64,000 nt of DNA from Sulfurirhabdus sp043759595 (GTDB lineage Bacteria; Pseudomonadota; Gammaproteobacteria; Burkholderiales; SMCO01). Each line of letters opens with the position of its first letter. Position 1 is the stretch's first letter. Positions 7,818 to 17,402 of the stretch are shown piece after piece. A program made the translations under genes and the position numbers. Location of the stretch: positions 1 through 64,000 of the forward strand of contig JAYVLG010000042.1 of NCBI GenBank assembly GCA_043759595.1. Direction: 5' to 3'. The notes under the pieces are model-generated. The model was given only the letters and a program-made list of their open reading frames with translations, ran no database searches and was not told the origin of the DNA.

Positions 7818-9521
7818 ATGGCAGAGCATCGTAAAAAACTCAGGCTTGGTGAATTATTGGTTGACCAGGGTTTAGTGACTCAGGACCAGGTTCGCATTGC
7901 GCTAATAGAACAAAAGCAGAGCAACCTGCCTATTGGACGACAGCTTGTCAGACTGGGTTTTGTCACCGAAGCGGTCATTCGCGATCTGCTCGCTCACACC
8001 ATAGGACAAGAGAGCATTGATCTTTCAAAGGTAGTGGCCGATGCGGATGCCCTGCGCATGGTGCCAAAAGAGTTTGCCCGCCACAATAATCTGCTGCCGA
8101 TTGCTTATGACAGCCAAAACAAAACGCTCATTGTTGCGATTACGGACATGTTTAACGTGGTGGCACTGGACCAGTTGCGTGCAACACTTGGCGGCCAGAT
8201 TGATATTAAAACAGTGGTTGCCGGTGAAGCACAACTGGAAGAATATGCAGACCATTTTTATGGCTTCGAGCTTTCCGTAGATGGCATCTTGCGTGAAATT
8301 GAAACAGGAGAGATCGACTACCAAAGTTTGCAGATCGGCACAGGAGAATACACCCAACCTGTTGTCAGACTGGTGGGGGCGCTGCTTGTAGATGCGGTCA
8401 AGCGCGGTTCGTCAGACATCCATTTTGAACCGGAACATGCATTTTTGCGCATACGCTACCGTATCGACGGTGTGCTGGAACAAGTACGCAGCCTGCACAA
8501 AACCTATTGGCCTGGCATTGCCGTGCGCCTCAAGGTTATCAGCGGCATGAATATAGCTGAAACGCGGGCACCACAGGACGGCCGGCTTTCACTGAATCTG
8601 AATGGCCGCTCCATTGATTTTCGTGTCTCCTGCCAGCCAACTATCCATGGCGAAAATATTGTACTGCGCGTACTGGATCGGGAGAAATCCATCATTCCGC
8701 TGGATCACATGGGTCTGTCACCCGAAGCACTGGAAACATTGGCCTTGATGATGGCCAGACCGGATGGCATTGTGATTGTTACGGGTCCGACGGGCAGCGG
8801 AAAAACAACCACGCTGTATTCCCTGCTCAGCCATATCAATAATGAGTCAGTAAATATCATGACCCTGGAGGACCCGGTTGAGTACCCCGTGACCTTAATG
8901 CGCCAGACATCAGTGAATGATGCCGTCAAAATGGATTTTGCGAACGGCATTCGCTCCATCATGCGCCAAGACCCTGACATTATTCTGGTTGGCGAAGTCC
9001 GCGACCACGAAACTGCTGAAATGGCGTTTCGGGCTGCCATGACAGGCCACCAGGTGTTTACCACACTTCATACGAATTCAGCATTGGGCGCCTTTCCCCG
9101 CCTGCTGGATATCGGCATTTTACCGGATATCATGTCCGGCAATATCATTGGTGTCATTGCGCAACGACTGGTACGTGTGCTTTGCCCGCATTGCAAAGAG
9201 AGCTACCACCCGGATCAGGATGAATCTGCAATCCTCGGTGTCCTGGCAGAAGATAATGTCACGATTTATAAGCCGGTTGGCTGCTCGCGCTGCAACTCCA
9301 AAGGTTACAGAGGCCGCAGAGCCTTAATGGAGTTATTGCGTATCGACAGTGATCTGGACGGACTCATTGCCCAGCGAGCCTCTGCTCAAACACTCAAAAA
9401 TACCGCCCTGGAAAAAGGCTTTAAAACGCTCGCAGATGATGGCATACGTCGTGTACTGGAAGGCGAAACCAGTCTGGCTGAAGTTTCCCGTGTGATTGAT
9501 CTGACCGGACGAGTTAGATAA
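7818..9521 (+). CDS. mshE: MshE/GspE/PilB-type pilus assembly ATPase
   Basis: Cytoplasmic hexameric ATPase that powers polymerisation, 567 aa, normal for the family. The N-terminus (residues 1-150) is a MshEN-type region (KKLRLGELLVDQGLVTQDQV); in MshE relatives this binds c-di-GMP. The GspE core has the RGSSDIHFEP motif (about 195), Walker A GPTGSGKTTT (about 322), and the Asp-box and Walker B segment IILVGEVRDHETAEMAFRAA followed by TGHQVFTTLHTN. A four-cysteine zinc motif (CPHCKE...CSRCNSKGY) is present near the C-terminus. The gene lies between mshN and mshG in the operon. A GGDEF protein lies at the end of the window, but no link is shown. Confidence 0.94.
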   Translation: MAEHRKKLRLGELLVDQGLVTQDQVRIALIEQKQSNLPIGRQLVRLGFVTEAVIRDLLAHTIGQESIDLSKVVADADALRMVPKEFARHNNLLPIAYDSQNKTLIVAITDMFNVVALDQLRATLGGQIDIKTVVAGEAQLEEYADHFYGFELSVDGILREIETGEIDYQSLQIGTGEYTQPVVRLVGALLVDAVKRGSSDIHFEPEHAFLRIRYRIDGVLEQVRSLHKTYWPGIAVRLKVISGMNIAETRAPQDGRLSLNLNGRSIDFRVSCQPTIHGENIVLRVLDREKSIIPLDHMGLSPEALETLALMMARPDGIVIVTGPTGSGKTTTLYSLLSHINNESVNIMTLEDPVEYPVTLMRQTSVNDAVKMDFANGIRSIMRQDPDIILVGEVRDHETAEMAFRAAMTGHQVFTTLHTNSALGAFPRLLDIGILPDIMSGNIIGVIAQRLVRVLCPHCKESYHPDQDESAILGVLAEDNVTIYKPVGCSRCNSKGYRGRRALMELLRIDSDLDGLIAQRASAQTLKNTALEKGFKTLADDGIRRVLEGETSLAEVSRVIDLTGRVR

Positions 9522-9533
9522 CGCGGAATCCCC

Positions 9534-10736
9534 ATGCCAACATACCAATATAAAGCGGTTAACAAAACCGGCCAGCCAGCCAGGGGAAACCTGGATGCGG
9601 CAAACGATATTGAGCTTGAGTTGCGCCTCAAAAGGATGGGACTGGACCTCATCACTTATCATGAAACGACGAATCAGTTATCCCGCTGGCGCGGAAAAAT
9701 AACACGACAGGATCTGATTAATTTCTGTTTCCATATGGAACAGATTTGCCGCAGCGGCGTGCCCTTTCTTGAAGGCTTGAAAGACTTGCGCGATGGCGCA
9801 GAAAATCCGGCTTTCCGCGAAATCATATCTTCCATGCTGGAAGATATGGAAGGTGGAAAAATGCTTTCTCAAGTTCTGGAAAACCACCCTGCCATTTTTG
9901 ATAGTGTATTTTCAAATCTTGTACGGGCCGGCGAACAAACCGGTAAATTAGCCGAGATATTTGAAAGCCTGGCGGCCTCCATCAAATGGCAAGATGAATT
10001 AATCGCCCAGACACGGAGTTTGCTGATTTACCCGACAATGGTTTTAACTGTTGTCAGCGCGGTTATTCTCTTTTTACTTGTGTATTTAGTGCCGCAACTC
10101 GTTTCATTACTCAAAAACATGGGAATTGAACTCCCTTTGCAAACCAGAGTACTGATCTTTTTATCGGATGCAGTCTCACATTACTGGCCCATCATTTTTG
10201 GTTTACCGATTCTGGCAGGTATTTTCATTGCTGCCACCATCAGCCGAAACGATAAAGCACGCTACCTGTTTGATCATGTCAAACTGAATCTGCCCTTTAC
10301 CGGTCCTATACTTAAAAAAATCATCGTGGCGCGTTTTGCCAATTTTTTTGCATTAATGTATCAATCCGGCATCTCGGTTCTGGATGCGTTGAAAACCTGC
10401 GAGGGAATCGTCAATAACCGAGTCATCGCTGACGCATTACAAAGAGCCGGGCAGCAAATCAACGCAGGAGAAGGGCTAACTGAAAGCTTCCGCAATCTGG
10501 GTGTATTTCCGCCTCTGGTCTTACGCATGCTGGGTGTGGGCGAAAAAACCGGGGCACTGGACAATGCCTTGCTTAATATCAGCTATTTTTACAACCGTGA
10601 AGTCAAAGAATCAATCGAAAAATTACTTAAAATGCTCGAACCGGCATTGACTGTTTTTTTGGGGATCATCATGGGATTGATCATGTATTCAGTTTTAATG
10701 CCCGTGTATGACATATTGGGCAAAATCAAGTTTTGA
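9534..10736 (+). CDS. mshG: MshG/GspF/PilC-type inner-membrane platform protein
   Basis: A 400-aa polytopic protein with two GspF domains (about 70-190 and 270-395) and three or four membrane spans (MVLTVVSAVILFLLVYLVPQ; YWPIIFGLPILAGIFIAATI; C-terminal VFLGIIMGLIMYSVLMPVY). It begins MPTYQYKAVNKTGQPARG, the classic family start. Signature segments FCFHMEQICRSGVPFLEGL and FANFFALMYQSGISVLDAL are present. It anchors the assembly ATPase at the inner membrane. It follows mshE by 12 bp; a 50-bp gap separates it from the next gene, still compatible with one transcript. Confidence 0.94.
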   Translation: MPTYQYKAVNKTGQPARGNLDAANDIELELRLKRMGLDLITYHETTNQLSRWRGKITRQDLINFCFHMEQICRSGVPFLEGLKDLRDGAENPAFREIISSMLEDMEGGKMLSQVLENHPAIFDSVFSNLVRAGEQTGKLAEIFESLAASIKWQDELIAQTRSLLIYPTMVLTVVSAVILFLLVYLVPQLVSLLKNMGIELPLQTRVLIFLSDAVSHYWPIIFGLPILAGIFIAATISRNDKARYLFDHVKLNLPFTGPILKKIIVARFANFFALMYQSGISVLDALKTCEGIVNNRVIADALQRAGQQINAGEGLTESFRNLGVFPPLVLRMLGVGEKTGALDNALLNISYFYNREVKESIEKLLKMLEPALTVFLGIIMGLIMYSVLMPVYDILGKIKF

Positions 10737-10786
10737 ACTTGATCAGACTAGGCACCGATAAAAAACCTGCAACCATCACATAATTT

Positions 10787-12409
10787 ATGTTCGCTAAACT
10801 CTTACTTTACGTTTCCGCACAACAGGCAACTGCCGCACACTGGCGTTCTGGAAAACTCTTGTTTTGTCAGGGTTTTACCAATGACGAGAAAGGCTGGGCC
10901 AGTTTCAACAACCTGTTAGCATCCTATTCCGACACTCCGGTTTACCTGCTGGTTGATGCGGTTGAAGAAGACTATCGTAGCGATACGCTACCTCATACCA
11001 TCGGTGGCACACGCCAGGAAATGCTGGCGCGAAAATTAAAACAGATTTATCGCAACACGCCTTTTACCATGGCCTGGTTGCAAGGACGGGAAACTGAAAA
11101 AAGAAGGGATGACCGTTTTCTGTTTGCCGCCATGACCAATCCTGACCTGTTGACCCCCTGGCTGGAAGTACTGCAACATCATCAGTCACCCATAGCAGGC
11201 GTCTATCTGCTGCCCATGGTCAGCCAATCGTTATTGGCAAAGTTACAGATTCAGGCACCTACTTTGCTGCTTGTTTCAGAACATAGCGCAGGTTTGAGGC
11301 AAAGTTTCTTCCAGAATCAACAACTTAAAGTCAGTCGCCTTACTCCCTTGCAGCCCGCAACAGATGGTCCTGCTGGACAGACAGACATTACAGAAAACCG
11401 ATTTATCCATTACACGGAAGAAATTGAAAAAACCCGTTTTTTTCTGAATAGCCAGCGACTCCTTACCCGTGACGAGAAGCTGTTTATCTGTGTACTCGAC
11501 CAGGAAAATACCCTGGAAGCACTTTGCCATTCTCTCAATACTGACGCAGCTTTACAGTGTCTGCATTTAAGCCAGGCCGATATTTTTAATCGTCTGGGCA
11601 TTTCCCCCAGCGAACTCAAACCCTCATGCATCAATGTTCCGCATTTGGTCACACTGGGCAATACACCGCCCGCTATCAGCCTTGCACCGCCAGCATTGAC
11701 ACGCGGTTTTGCCCAATACCGGGCAAGGTTTGGACTTTATGGTCTGGGCATCGCTATTACGCTGATTTCAGCCATCTGGAGTGGCAGCAATCTTTACTAT
11801 CAAAATCGCTATGAAAAACAGACACAGATTTTAACCACACAAACCAGGCAGCAGGAAGCACTCTATCAGGAAGTTGCAAAGCAGTTCCCCGCGTCACCCG
11901 TTTCTGCTGAAAACCTGTTAAAAGCAGTAGAAATCGCCAAAAAAATCCAAAACAACAGCCACAACCCGTCATTATTGATGGAGATAGTGAGCCATGCACT
12001 GGATGCCAATTCGTCGATTACGCCAAACCGCATTAAATGGAAAGTCAGCCAGCAAACATCAGATCAGGAAGATGGCGCCTCATCGCTACAACAAGCTCCT
12101 CAAAGCGCCAACCCACCCCCCGGAGTCACAACAGACAAATGGCAACTGGGCTATGTCGATGGTGAAGTTAAACCCTTTAACGGAGATTACCGCGCTGCCA
12201 TAACGCTTATCAATCATTTTGCAGACAGCATCCGGCAAGATAAGCATGTGGAATCTGTCAGCCTTCTGAAGTTACCCCTGGATGTCAATTCTGCCAGCGG
12301 TCTGAGTGGCACCACCATGGAAAAAACCGCACAGACTACCGTCGCACAATTCAAGCTGAAAATCTTGCTGAAGCAGGGAACAGGAAAGCGTATGGAGCGA
12401 ACCAAATGA
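10787..12409 (+). CDS. PilM/GspL-like (MshI-type) pilus assembly protein
   Basis: A 540-aa bitopic protein. Residues 1-300 form a cytoplasmic region that by position would be actin-like and act like PilM or the GspL N-terminus. One membrane span lies at about 318-336 (LYGLGIAITLISAIWSGSNL), followed by a coiled-coil and a periplasmic domain. This is the layout of a PilM-PilN fusion or GspL. Sequence conservation to named families is weak by eye, so the assignment rests on topology and on its place between the platform protein and the PilO-like gene, whose ATG overlaps its stop (ATGA). I give no gene symbol for that reason. Confidence 0.65.
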   Translation: MFAKLLLYVSAQQATAAHWRSGKLLFCQGFTNDEKGWASFNNLLASYSDTPVYLLVDAVEEDYRSDTLPHTIGGTRQEMLARKLKQIYRNTPFTMAWLQGRETEKRRDDRFLFAAMTNPDLLTPWLEVLQHHQSPIAGVYLLPMVSQSLLAKLQIQAPTLLLVSEHSAGLRQSFFQNQQLKVSRLTPLQPATDGPAGQTDITENRFIHYTEEIEKTRFFLNSQRLLTRDEKLFICVLDQENTLEALCHSLNTDAALQCLHLSQADIFNRLGISPSELKPSCINVPHLVTLGNTPPAISLAPPALTRGFAQYRARFGLYGLGIAITLISAIWSGSNLYYQNRYEKQTQILTTQTRQQEALYQEVAKQFPASPVSAENLLKAVEIAKKIQNNSHNPSLLMEIVSHALDANSSITPNRIKWKVSQQTSDQEDGASSLQQAPQSANPPPGVTTDKWQLGYVDGEVKPFNGDYRAAITLINHFADSIRQDKHVESVSLLKLPLDVNSASGLSGTTMEKTAQTTVAQFKLKILLKQGTGKRMERTK

Positions 12410-13023
12410 TTACCCTGCAAGATATACGCGTACTACAGATCCCCTTAATGGTCCTCGCGGTCATCACGGCTTTCAGCACCGCTGGCATATTGGTTTCCCG
12501 CAGTAATATGCAACAGGCTGAAGCCACACTGCAAAACCAGCAAACCACTTTGAATCAAGCGCAACAACGCTACAGACTGTCTGGCGAAGAAAAAGAAATC
12601 ATCATTCGACATCTGCCCACCTACAAAGAACTGGAAAAAAATGGGTTCATCGGCGCAGAGCAACGCATAAACTGGCTGGATGCACTGCGCACAACCAATC
12701 AGGCGCAACAGATGTTCGGTGTAGAATATCAAATTGCAGCACAACAACCTTACCCAACAGGTGCAGGCATGGAGAGCGGCCAATTCCAGCTGAGGCAATC
12801 ACCTATGAAACTCACATTCAAGCTGTTACACGAAGGCGACTTGATGCGTTTTTTCACAACCCTTGCCCAACTGAAAGTGGGCATGTTCACCCTCGAAGAG
12901 TGTGTGCTGCAACGTGCCGGGAGCAATATCCCCACTATTCGCTACCAGCCCACTTTACAGGCTGATTGTCAGCTTGACTGGTGGACGATTACCCCCAAAG
13001 AGTCACAGGGGAATAAACCATGA
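12406..13023 (+). CDS. PilO/GspM-like (MshJ-type) pilus assembly protein
   Basis: A 205-aa bitopic protein with a short cytoplasmic N-terminus, one membrane span (about 11-30, IPLMVLAVITAFSTAGILVS), a coiled coil rich in Gln (about 32-60) and a small periplasmic alpha/beta domain. This is the shape of PilO/GspM proteins that pair with PilN/GspL. Its start overlaps the preceding stop and its own stop overlaps the next ATG, so all three genes are tightly coupled. The function is inferred from topology and operon position. Confidence 0.62.
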   Translation: MITLQDIRVLQIPLMVLAVITAFSTAGILVSRSNMQQAEATLQNQQTTLNQAQQRYRLSGEEKEIIIRHLPTYKELEKNGFIGAEQRINWLDALRTTNQAQQMFGVEYQIAAQQPYPTGAGMESGQFQLRQSPMKLTFKLLHEGDLMRFFTTLAQLKVGMFTLEECVLQRAGSNIPTIRYQPTLQADCQLDWWTITPKESQGNKP

Positions 13024-13511
13024 AATTTTTCCTTGGCATGTTACTGATTGCGCTAACTTACAACACGGTTCAAGCGGATACGGCATTGGGCCGCCTTTTC
13101 TTCACCCCATCCCAACGGGATGCACTGGATAAAGCCCGCCAACAAAACCTCAACATGGAAACGGCAAACAATACCACCGAAGACAGCATCACCCTTAACG
13201 GAGTAGTTAAGCGCAGTGATGGCCGTCACACAGTCTGGATAAACAGCAAAGCCTTTGAAGAAGGCATCAAAATCAACCGCGACAGCAAATCCGGCAATTA
13301 CAACGTGCAATTGCCTTACTCAGAACAAAATGTCCGGTTAAAAGTGGGGCAAAGACTGGATTCCGTCAGTGGCAAAATTGAAGAGGCTTACCATGAGAAG
13401 GCCGCTTCAAATCCAGCAAAACCAGTTACCCCCATACTGCCAAAGCAAACAAAACCCTTGCCATCATCCAAGGCTGAAAATGACGATACGCCTGATGAAA
13501 CCACACGATAG
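13020..13511 (+). CDS. PilP/GspC-like (MshK-type) periplasmic protein
   Basis: A 163-aa protein with an N-terminal signal peptide (MKFFLGMLLIALTYNTVQA). The mature part has a short beta-domain (ITLNGVVKRSDGRHTVWINS...) of the kind seen in PilP/GspC/MshK, where it links the inner-membrane complex to the secretin. A Pro/Lys-rich tail follows. The ATG overlaps the previous stop codon (ATGA). The small size and 'GVVKRSDG..VWING' pattern support the assignment, but it is not a clear family match by eye. Confidence 0.6.
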   Translation: MKFFLGMLLIALTYNTVQADTALGRLFFTPSQRDALDKARQQNLNMETANNTTEDSITLNGVVKRSDGRHTVWINSKAFEEGIKINRDSKSGNYNVQLPYSEQNVRLKVGQRLDSVSGKIEEAYHEKAASNPAKPVTPILPKQTKPLPSSKAENDDTPDETTR

Positions 13512-13529
13512 ATTTACTGATTTGGTTAC

Positions 13530-14906
13530 ATGACAGGTCCTTCGATACTTCCTCAAAATCAGAACAGGCTGCGCACACAAAATGGGCAGGCAATGATGAT
13601 TTTGCTGATTCTGATGGTGTCAGGTGCGCTCACGCTCTTTTTATACAGTGCAAATAGCAACAAGCTGCGCATAGAACGCGATAAAAAAACAGATGCCGCA
13701 CTGGCACAAGCGAAAGAAGCATTGATAGGTTATGCTGCAATTTATAGAGAAAGCCACCCAAACCAAGTATATGGTTATTTGCCATGTCCCGATCCTGGAT
13801 TGGGTCCCCTTGTAGAAGGAACCGCTGCTGGTTCATGCAGTTCGAAAAACGTCACTGTGATTGGCAGGCTGCCTTGGAAAACTTTGAATCTGCCATCTCT
13901 TCGGGATGGGAATGGAGAGTGTCTCTGGTATGCCGTATCTGGCAACTTCAAGAACAACACCAATACTGACATGATGAGTTGGGATACCAATGGACTGATT
14001 CAAATTTATGCTTCGGATGGAACCACCTTGATAGCTGGAAACACGCTACCTGATAATGCAGCGGCTGTCATTTTCTCCCCTGGCCTGAGGATTGCGGGTC
14101 AAGACCGAACCCCTAATGGAAACACGCCTGAGTGTGGCGGAAATAATACCCCAGCTAACTATCTGGATACTGATACAGTTAGCGGGATCAGCAACTCATT
14201 AGTTAATCCGATAGCAAATGGCATTTCAAAAATGATGACTGCCGCTTTTTTTTCCAATTCAAGCGGAAACACTTCCGTCAACGATAAACTCGCTTACATT
14301 ACACCAAACGAAATTTTTGCCAGACACATCGTAAAACGTACTGATTTTTCTGATTACCTATCCAATCCAAACACACCCTATAGTTTACTCAGACAAGTAG
14401 CCACTTGCCTGGCTAATCCAGCCTTACCATGGGCTGTGCCAAAATCCCTTGCAAACTACGGCAATAACAACCTTTACGCAGGAACCCCTTCAACCTACGC
14501 AGGCAGAGCCCCCTACAATCAAGTACAAGCCTGCATAAATAGCAATATCCCCAATGATCAGTGGTGGCAAAACTGGAAAGATAATATTTTTTACGAAGTA
14601 TCAAAGGCATCCAAGGCAGGAAACGCTTGTACGAGTTCTGCTGACTGCCTGACAGTCAATGGTGGTTTATATGCTGCAGTTGTTATCTTCAGTGGTAAAA
14701 AACTGGATGCGTTAAACCAGCTTCGCAACATCAATAATGACAAGGCAAATTTTGCGAACTACTTGGAAGATGATAATTTAACTACCTTTAACAACAACAC
14801 GGGGCAAGGCAGCATCAAGTTTAATGCCTCTACCCCCACCTTCAATGATACCGTTATATGCATAAATCAGAGCTTTACGGTAGTACCGAATTGCAATGCC
14901 CCATGA
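13530..14906 (+). CDS. large prepilin-like protein lacking Glu5 (PilX/GspK/MshP-like)
   Basis: A 458-aa protein with an N-terminal prepilin-like hydrophobic helix: ...QNG followed by QAMMILLILMVSGALTLFLY, then a long amphipathic helix (DAALAQAKEALIGYAA). A glycine is present before the putative cleavage site but the usual Glu at +5 is absent, as in GspK/PilX-type tip or minor pilins. The conserved LPCPDPG segment after the helix is common in a group of large MSHA-associated prepilins. The rest is a large Asn/Thr-rich globular domain with several cysteines. It lies 18 bp after the PilP-like gene and overlaps the next prepilin gene by 4 bp. It probably caps or initiates the pilus (inference). 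Confidence 0.7.
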   Translation: MTGPSILPQNQNRLRTQNGQAMMILLILMVSGALTLFLYSANSNKLRIERDKKTDAALAQAKEALIGYAAIYRESHPNQVYGYLPCPDPGLGPLVEGTAAGSCSSKNVTVIGRLPWKTLNLPSLRDGNGECLWYAVSGNFKNNTNTDMMSWDTNGLIQIYASDGTTLIAGNTLPDNAAAVIFSPGLRIAGQDRTPNGNTPECGGNNTPANYLDTDTVSGISNSLVNPIANGISKMMTAAFFSNSSGNTSVNDKLAYITPNEIFARHIVKRTDFSDYLSNPNTPYSLLRQVATCLANPALPWAVPKSLANYGNNNLYAGTPSTYAGRAPYNQVQACINSNIPNDQWWQNWKDNIFYEVSKASKAGNACTSSADCLTVNGGLYAAVVIFSGKKLDALNQLRNINNDKANFANYLEDDNLTTFNNNTGQGSIKFNASTPTFNDTVICINQSFTVVPNCNAP

Positions 14907-15601
14907 CAAAGCGACCAATTAAAAATATTCATGGCTTCACTCTCATTGAAATGGCTATCACTTTGCTGATTGTCACGCTTTTATTGGGTGGTTTACTCAT
15001 GCCACTTGCTGCACAAGTAGAACAAAGAAAAATAGCAGAAACACAAAAAGCATTAGATGAAATCAAAGAAGCTATTATTGGTTTCACCATAGTCAACGGA
15101 AGGCTACCTCGCCCTGCAGATCCGCTTAATTCCGGTGTTGAGAAAGCAGCATGCACAACAGAAGGAGAATGTACTGGACTTATACCATGGGCAACACTGG
15201 GTATATCCAACAAACTGGATGCATGGGGGAAAGTATTTCGCTATAGCGTTACGCCTGCTTTTACAAACGCCCCGATCACCTTTACGACAGCTCCATCCAA
15301 AACCGTAAACACGCGAGATACAACCGGCGCTCTTGCCCCGCTTGCCTCATCGGTGCCTGCCATCATTATTTCTCAAGGTAAAAATAATTGGGGTGTGGGC
15401 GACGGTGGTAATGCTTTTGCTGATACTTCGACAACCAATACCGATGAAGATACCAACAATTCGGCTTCTCAAATTTTTATTAGCCGCATTCAATCAGATA
15501 GCGGAACTGCTGCAACAGGCGGCGAGTTTGACGACCTCGTGACATGGATTTCACCCAACATTCTCTTTAGCCGAATGGTTGCAGCTGGCAAATTACCTTA
15601 A
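14903..15601 (+). CDS. type IV prepilin-like protein (MSHA/GspG-H family)
   Basis: A 232-aa prepilin. I use ATG 14903, which overlaps the preceding stop (ATGA), rather than an in-frame ATG at 14858; this gives the short leader MTKRPIKNIHG and the cleavage site G|FTLIEM with Glu at +5. After the hydrophobic helix (MAITLLIVTLLLGGLLMPLA) comes the amphipathic segment ETQKALDEIKEAIIGF and the LPRPADPL motif, parallel to the LPCPD of its neighbour. It is last in the operon. Its stop codon shares bases TTAA with the stop of the opposite-strand kinase gene. Confidence 0.85.
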   Translation: MTKRPIKNIHGFTLIEMAITLLIVTLLLGGLLMPLAAQVEQRKIAETQKALDEIKEAIIGFTIVNGRLPRPADPLNSGVEKAACTTEGECTGLIPWATLGISNKLDAWGKVFRYSVTPAFTNAPITFTTAPSKTVNTRDTTGALAPLASSVPAIIISQGKNNWGVGDGGNAFADTSTTNTDEDTNNSASQIFISRIQSDSGTAATGGEFDDLVTWISPNILFSRMVAAGKLP

Positions 15602-17310
15602 TGCTCTGCAAGTGCATCTTCTTGTAGTACAAAACAGACCTGCCCTTCCCGGTTTTCTGCCAGCTCAAGCTGAAAGCCTGATTGTTCCGCCTGGCGGGCT
15701 GCTTGATACAAACCAACGCCTAAACCCCATTCAGAAGGCACCGGCCCTGCAAACAGCTTGCGTGCAACACTCTCATCGGCTGGCGAACCATTATCGCAAA
15801 CATGCAATGCCACTTCCGGTTCACAGGTAAAGCGCACACTGATTTTTATACCATTTTGCTGTTTTCGCTTTTCCAGTGCATTTTGTATCAAATTATCCGA
15901 AACACTGTCAAACAGATCGGCAGGCAAACTCAAATCTGGCGCCATTTTACTGGCAAGAAAATCGACACCACTATTCGTATAGCGATATTGCAGGGTTTGC
16001 CACCAGATTTGTGCAGATACCTTGCCTGTTTCGGCTTTTTGCTTTGGATCCTGCAACTTTTCCAATGTACCTTGCAGTCGTTGCGTAATTTGGGGTAGTT
16101 GTCTGCGCATTAATGCCTGCAACGCTTCGGCTTGGTCGGCTTCACTGGTTTCGGCTGCCGAACACAATGTCTTCATGGACTGCAACAGGTTTTTTACATC
16201 GTGAGTCAGTCGGGCTCCTGTTTCATAAATTGCCTGGGTATAAGCATTTTGTTTCTGAGTCTGCTCGCGCAATTTTGCTTCATAAAAATAACCCAGCAAC
16301 TGTGTCAGTAATTTCACATGCAACATCAATGCGGCAGAAAGCCGCCAGCGCGTGTATAAAACCAGCGTAAACTGGTGAAACGAAAAAGAAGCAGAATGTC
16401 CAGACTCTGCGCCAAACTTTCCTTCACTGCCTTTGGTTTCCCAATGGCCCCCTACTACCCATGGCAGCTTTCCGATATCTTCCATCGCCAAGCCCAGAAA
16501 CACCACCGGGTCATGTTCCTTTTCTGCAAAACTGGCCAGATTACGCAACCAGCGTTCAAACGGCATACCCACGCTCAACAGGTACCGGGACAATAACTGG
16601 CCAAACCCGGAAAACCCGCCCAATGGACTCCAAAGCCAGCCCAGCATTAGCAGCACCAAGGCAATGGTTACCAAGGTTTTTGCCAGGGCGACGGGATAAA
16701 TATTCTGCGTAAAAAGCATGACAGTAAAACTGCCAAGCACCAATACAGTCACCAGTAAAAAAAGCATCAAGCTGGAAAAAAAATCCACCGCGCTACTGAT
16801 TTCAGGCTGGCTCATTTCCACCTTCACTATCATGATCAATAGTGGCAGTGCCAGCAACCCATAACGTACCAGCATATTCACCGCCGGAAGGGTTTCCTGC
16901 TTGCCCAGTAAATTAGGGATCACCCACAGCAACAAAAGTGACAATAAATACGTTACTGCCAACAGATAAACCAGATGCTTCTTACGCAAATCCGAGCCAG
17001 GCATGTTGCCACCAACCAGCCCAATCAAAACGCCTACCCACAAAGTGAGCAACCACCAACTATTAAACAGCAATAAAATTCCGCTGAGAATAATCAGTAC
17101 GGTATAGGCAGGGCTTAAATCCCGCTCACCCCCCCATAGCGGTTGCCACAGCAAAAACAACCCAAAGTGTGTCAACATCAATGCCTGCGACCACCAATGA
17201 CCCACTCCCCAGGCAATCGCAGCATGCAGAGTAAGCAACATTAACCCCAGCCACCATTGTGGGTGTGCGGCTATTAACCATTGCATTTTTCTGGTCAAAC
17301 TAGCTTGCAT
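15598..17310 (-). CDS. membrane histidine kinase (PrsK-like)
   Basis: A 570-aa sensor kinase. The N-terminal about 230 residues hold roughly seven to eight membrane spans. A GAF-like linker with PVVFLGLAMEDIGKLPWV follows, then the H-box LTHDVKNLLQSMKTL (phosphorylated His in THD), an N-box (VSDNLIQNALEKRKQQ), G1 (LHVCDNGSP) and G2 (WGLGVGLYQAARQAEQSG). A multi-span sensor with a 'THD.KNL' H-box is the pattern of PrsK kinases, which pair with PrsR regulators. It converges on the pilus operon, and the two stop codons overlap in the 4 bases TTAA. I infer it phosphorylates the NtrC-type regulator at 1818-3257. The input signal is unknown. Confidence 0.85.
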   Translation of the reverse strand: MQASLTRKMQWLIAAHPQWWLGLMLLTLHAAIAWGVGHWWSQALMLTHFGLFLLWQPLWGGERDLSPAYTVLIILSGILLLFNSWWLLTLWVGVLIGLVGGNMPGSDLRKKHLVYLLAVTYLLSLLLLWVIPNLLGKQETLPAVNMLVRYGLLALPLLIMIVKVEMSQPEISSAVDFFSSLMLFLLVTVLVLGSFTVMLFTQNIYPVALAKTLVTIALVLLMLGWLWSPLGGFSGFGQLLSRYLLSVGMPFERWLRNLASFAEKEHDPVVFLGLAMEDIGKLPWVVGGHWETKGSEGKFGAESGHSASFSFHQFTLVLYTRWRLSAALMLHVKLLTQLLGYFYEAKLREQTQKQNAYTQAIYETGARLTHDVKNLLQSMKTLCSAAETSEADQAEALQALMRRQLPQITQRLQGTLEKLQDPKQKAETGKVSAQIWWQTLQYRYTNSGVDFLASKMAPDLSLPADLFDSVSDNLIQNALEKRKQQNGIKISVRFTCEPEVALHVCDNGSPADESVARKLFAGPVPSEWGLGVGLYQAARQAEQSGFQLELAENREGQVCFVLQEDALAEH

Positions 17311-17402
17311 TCCTTTCTCCGTCGAGGCTTATCAGCAAACCTTTTTAAAATCACTTTGACAGGTTATCAGGTTTATTCAAATCAATAACGTATTCCTGCT
17401 CC

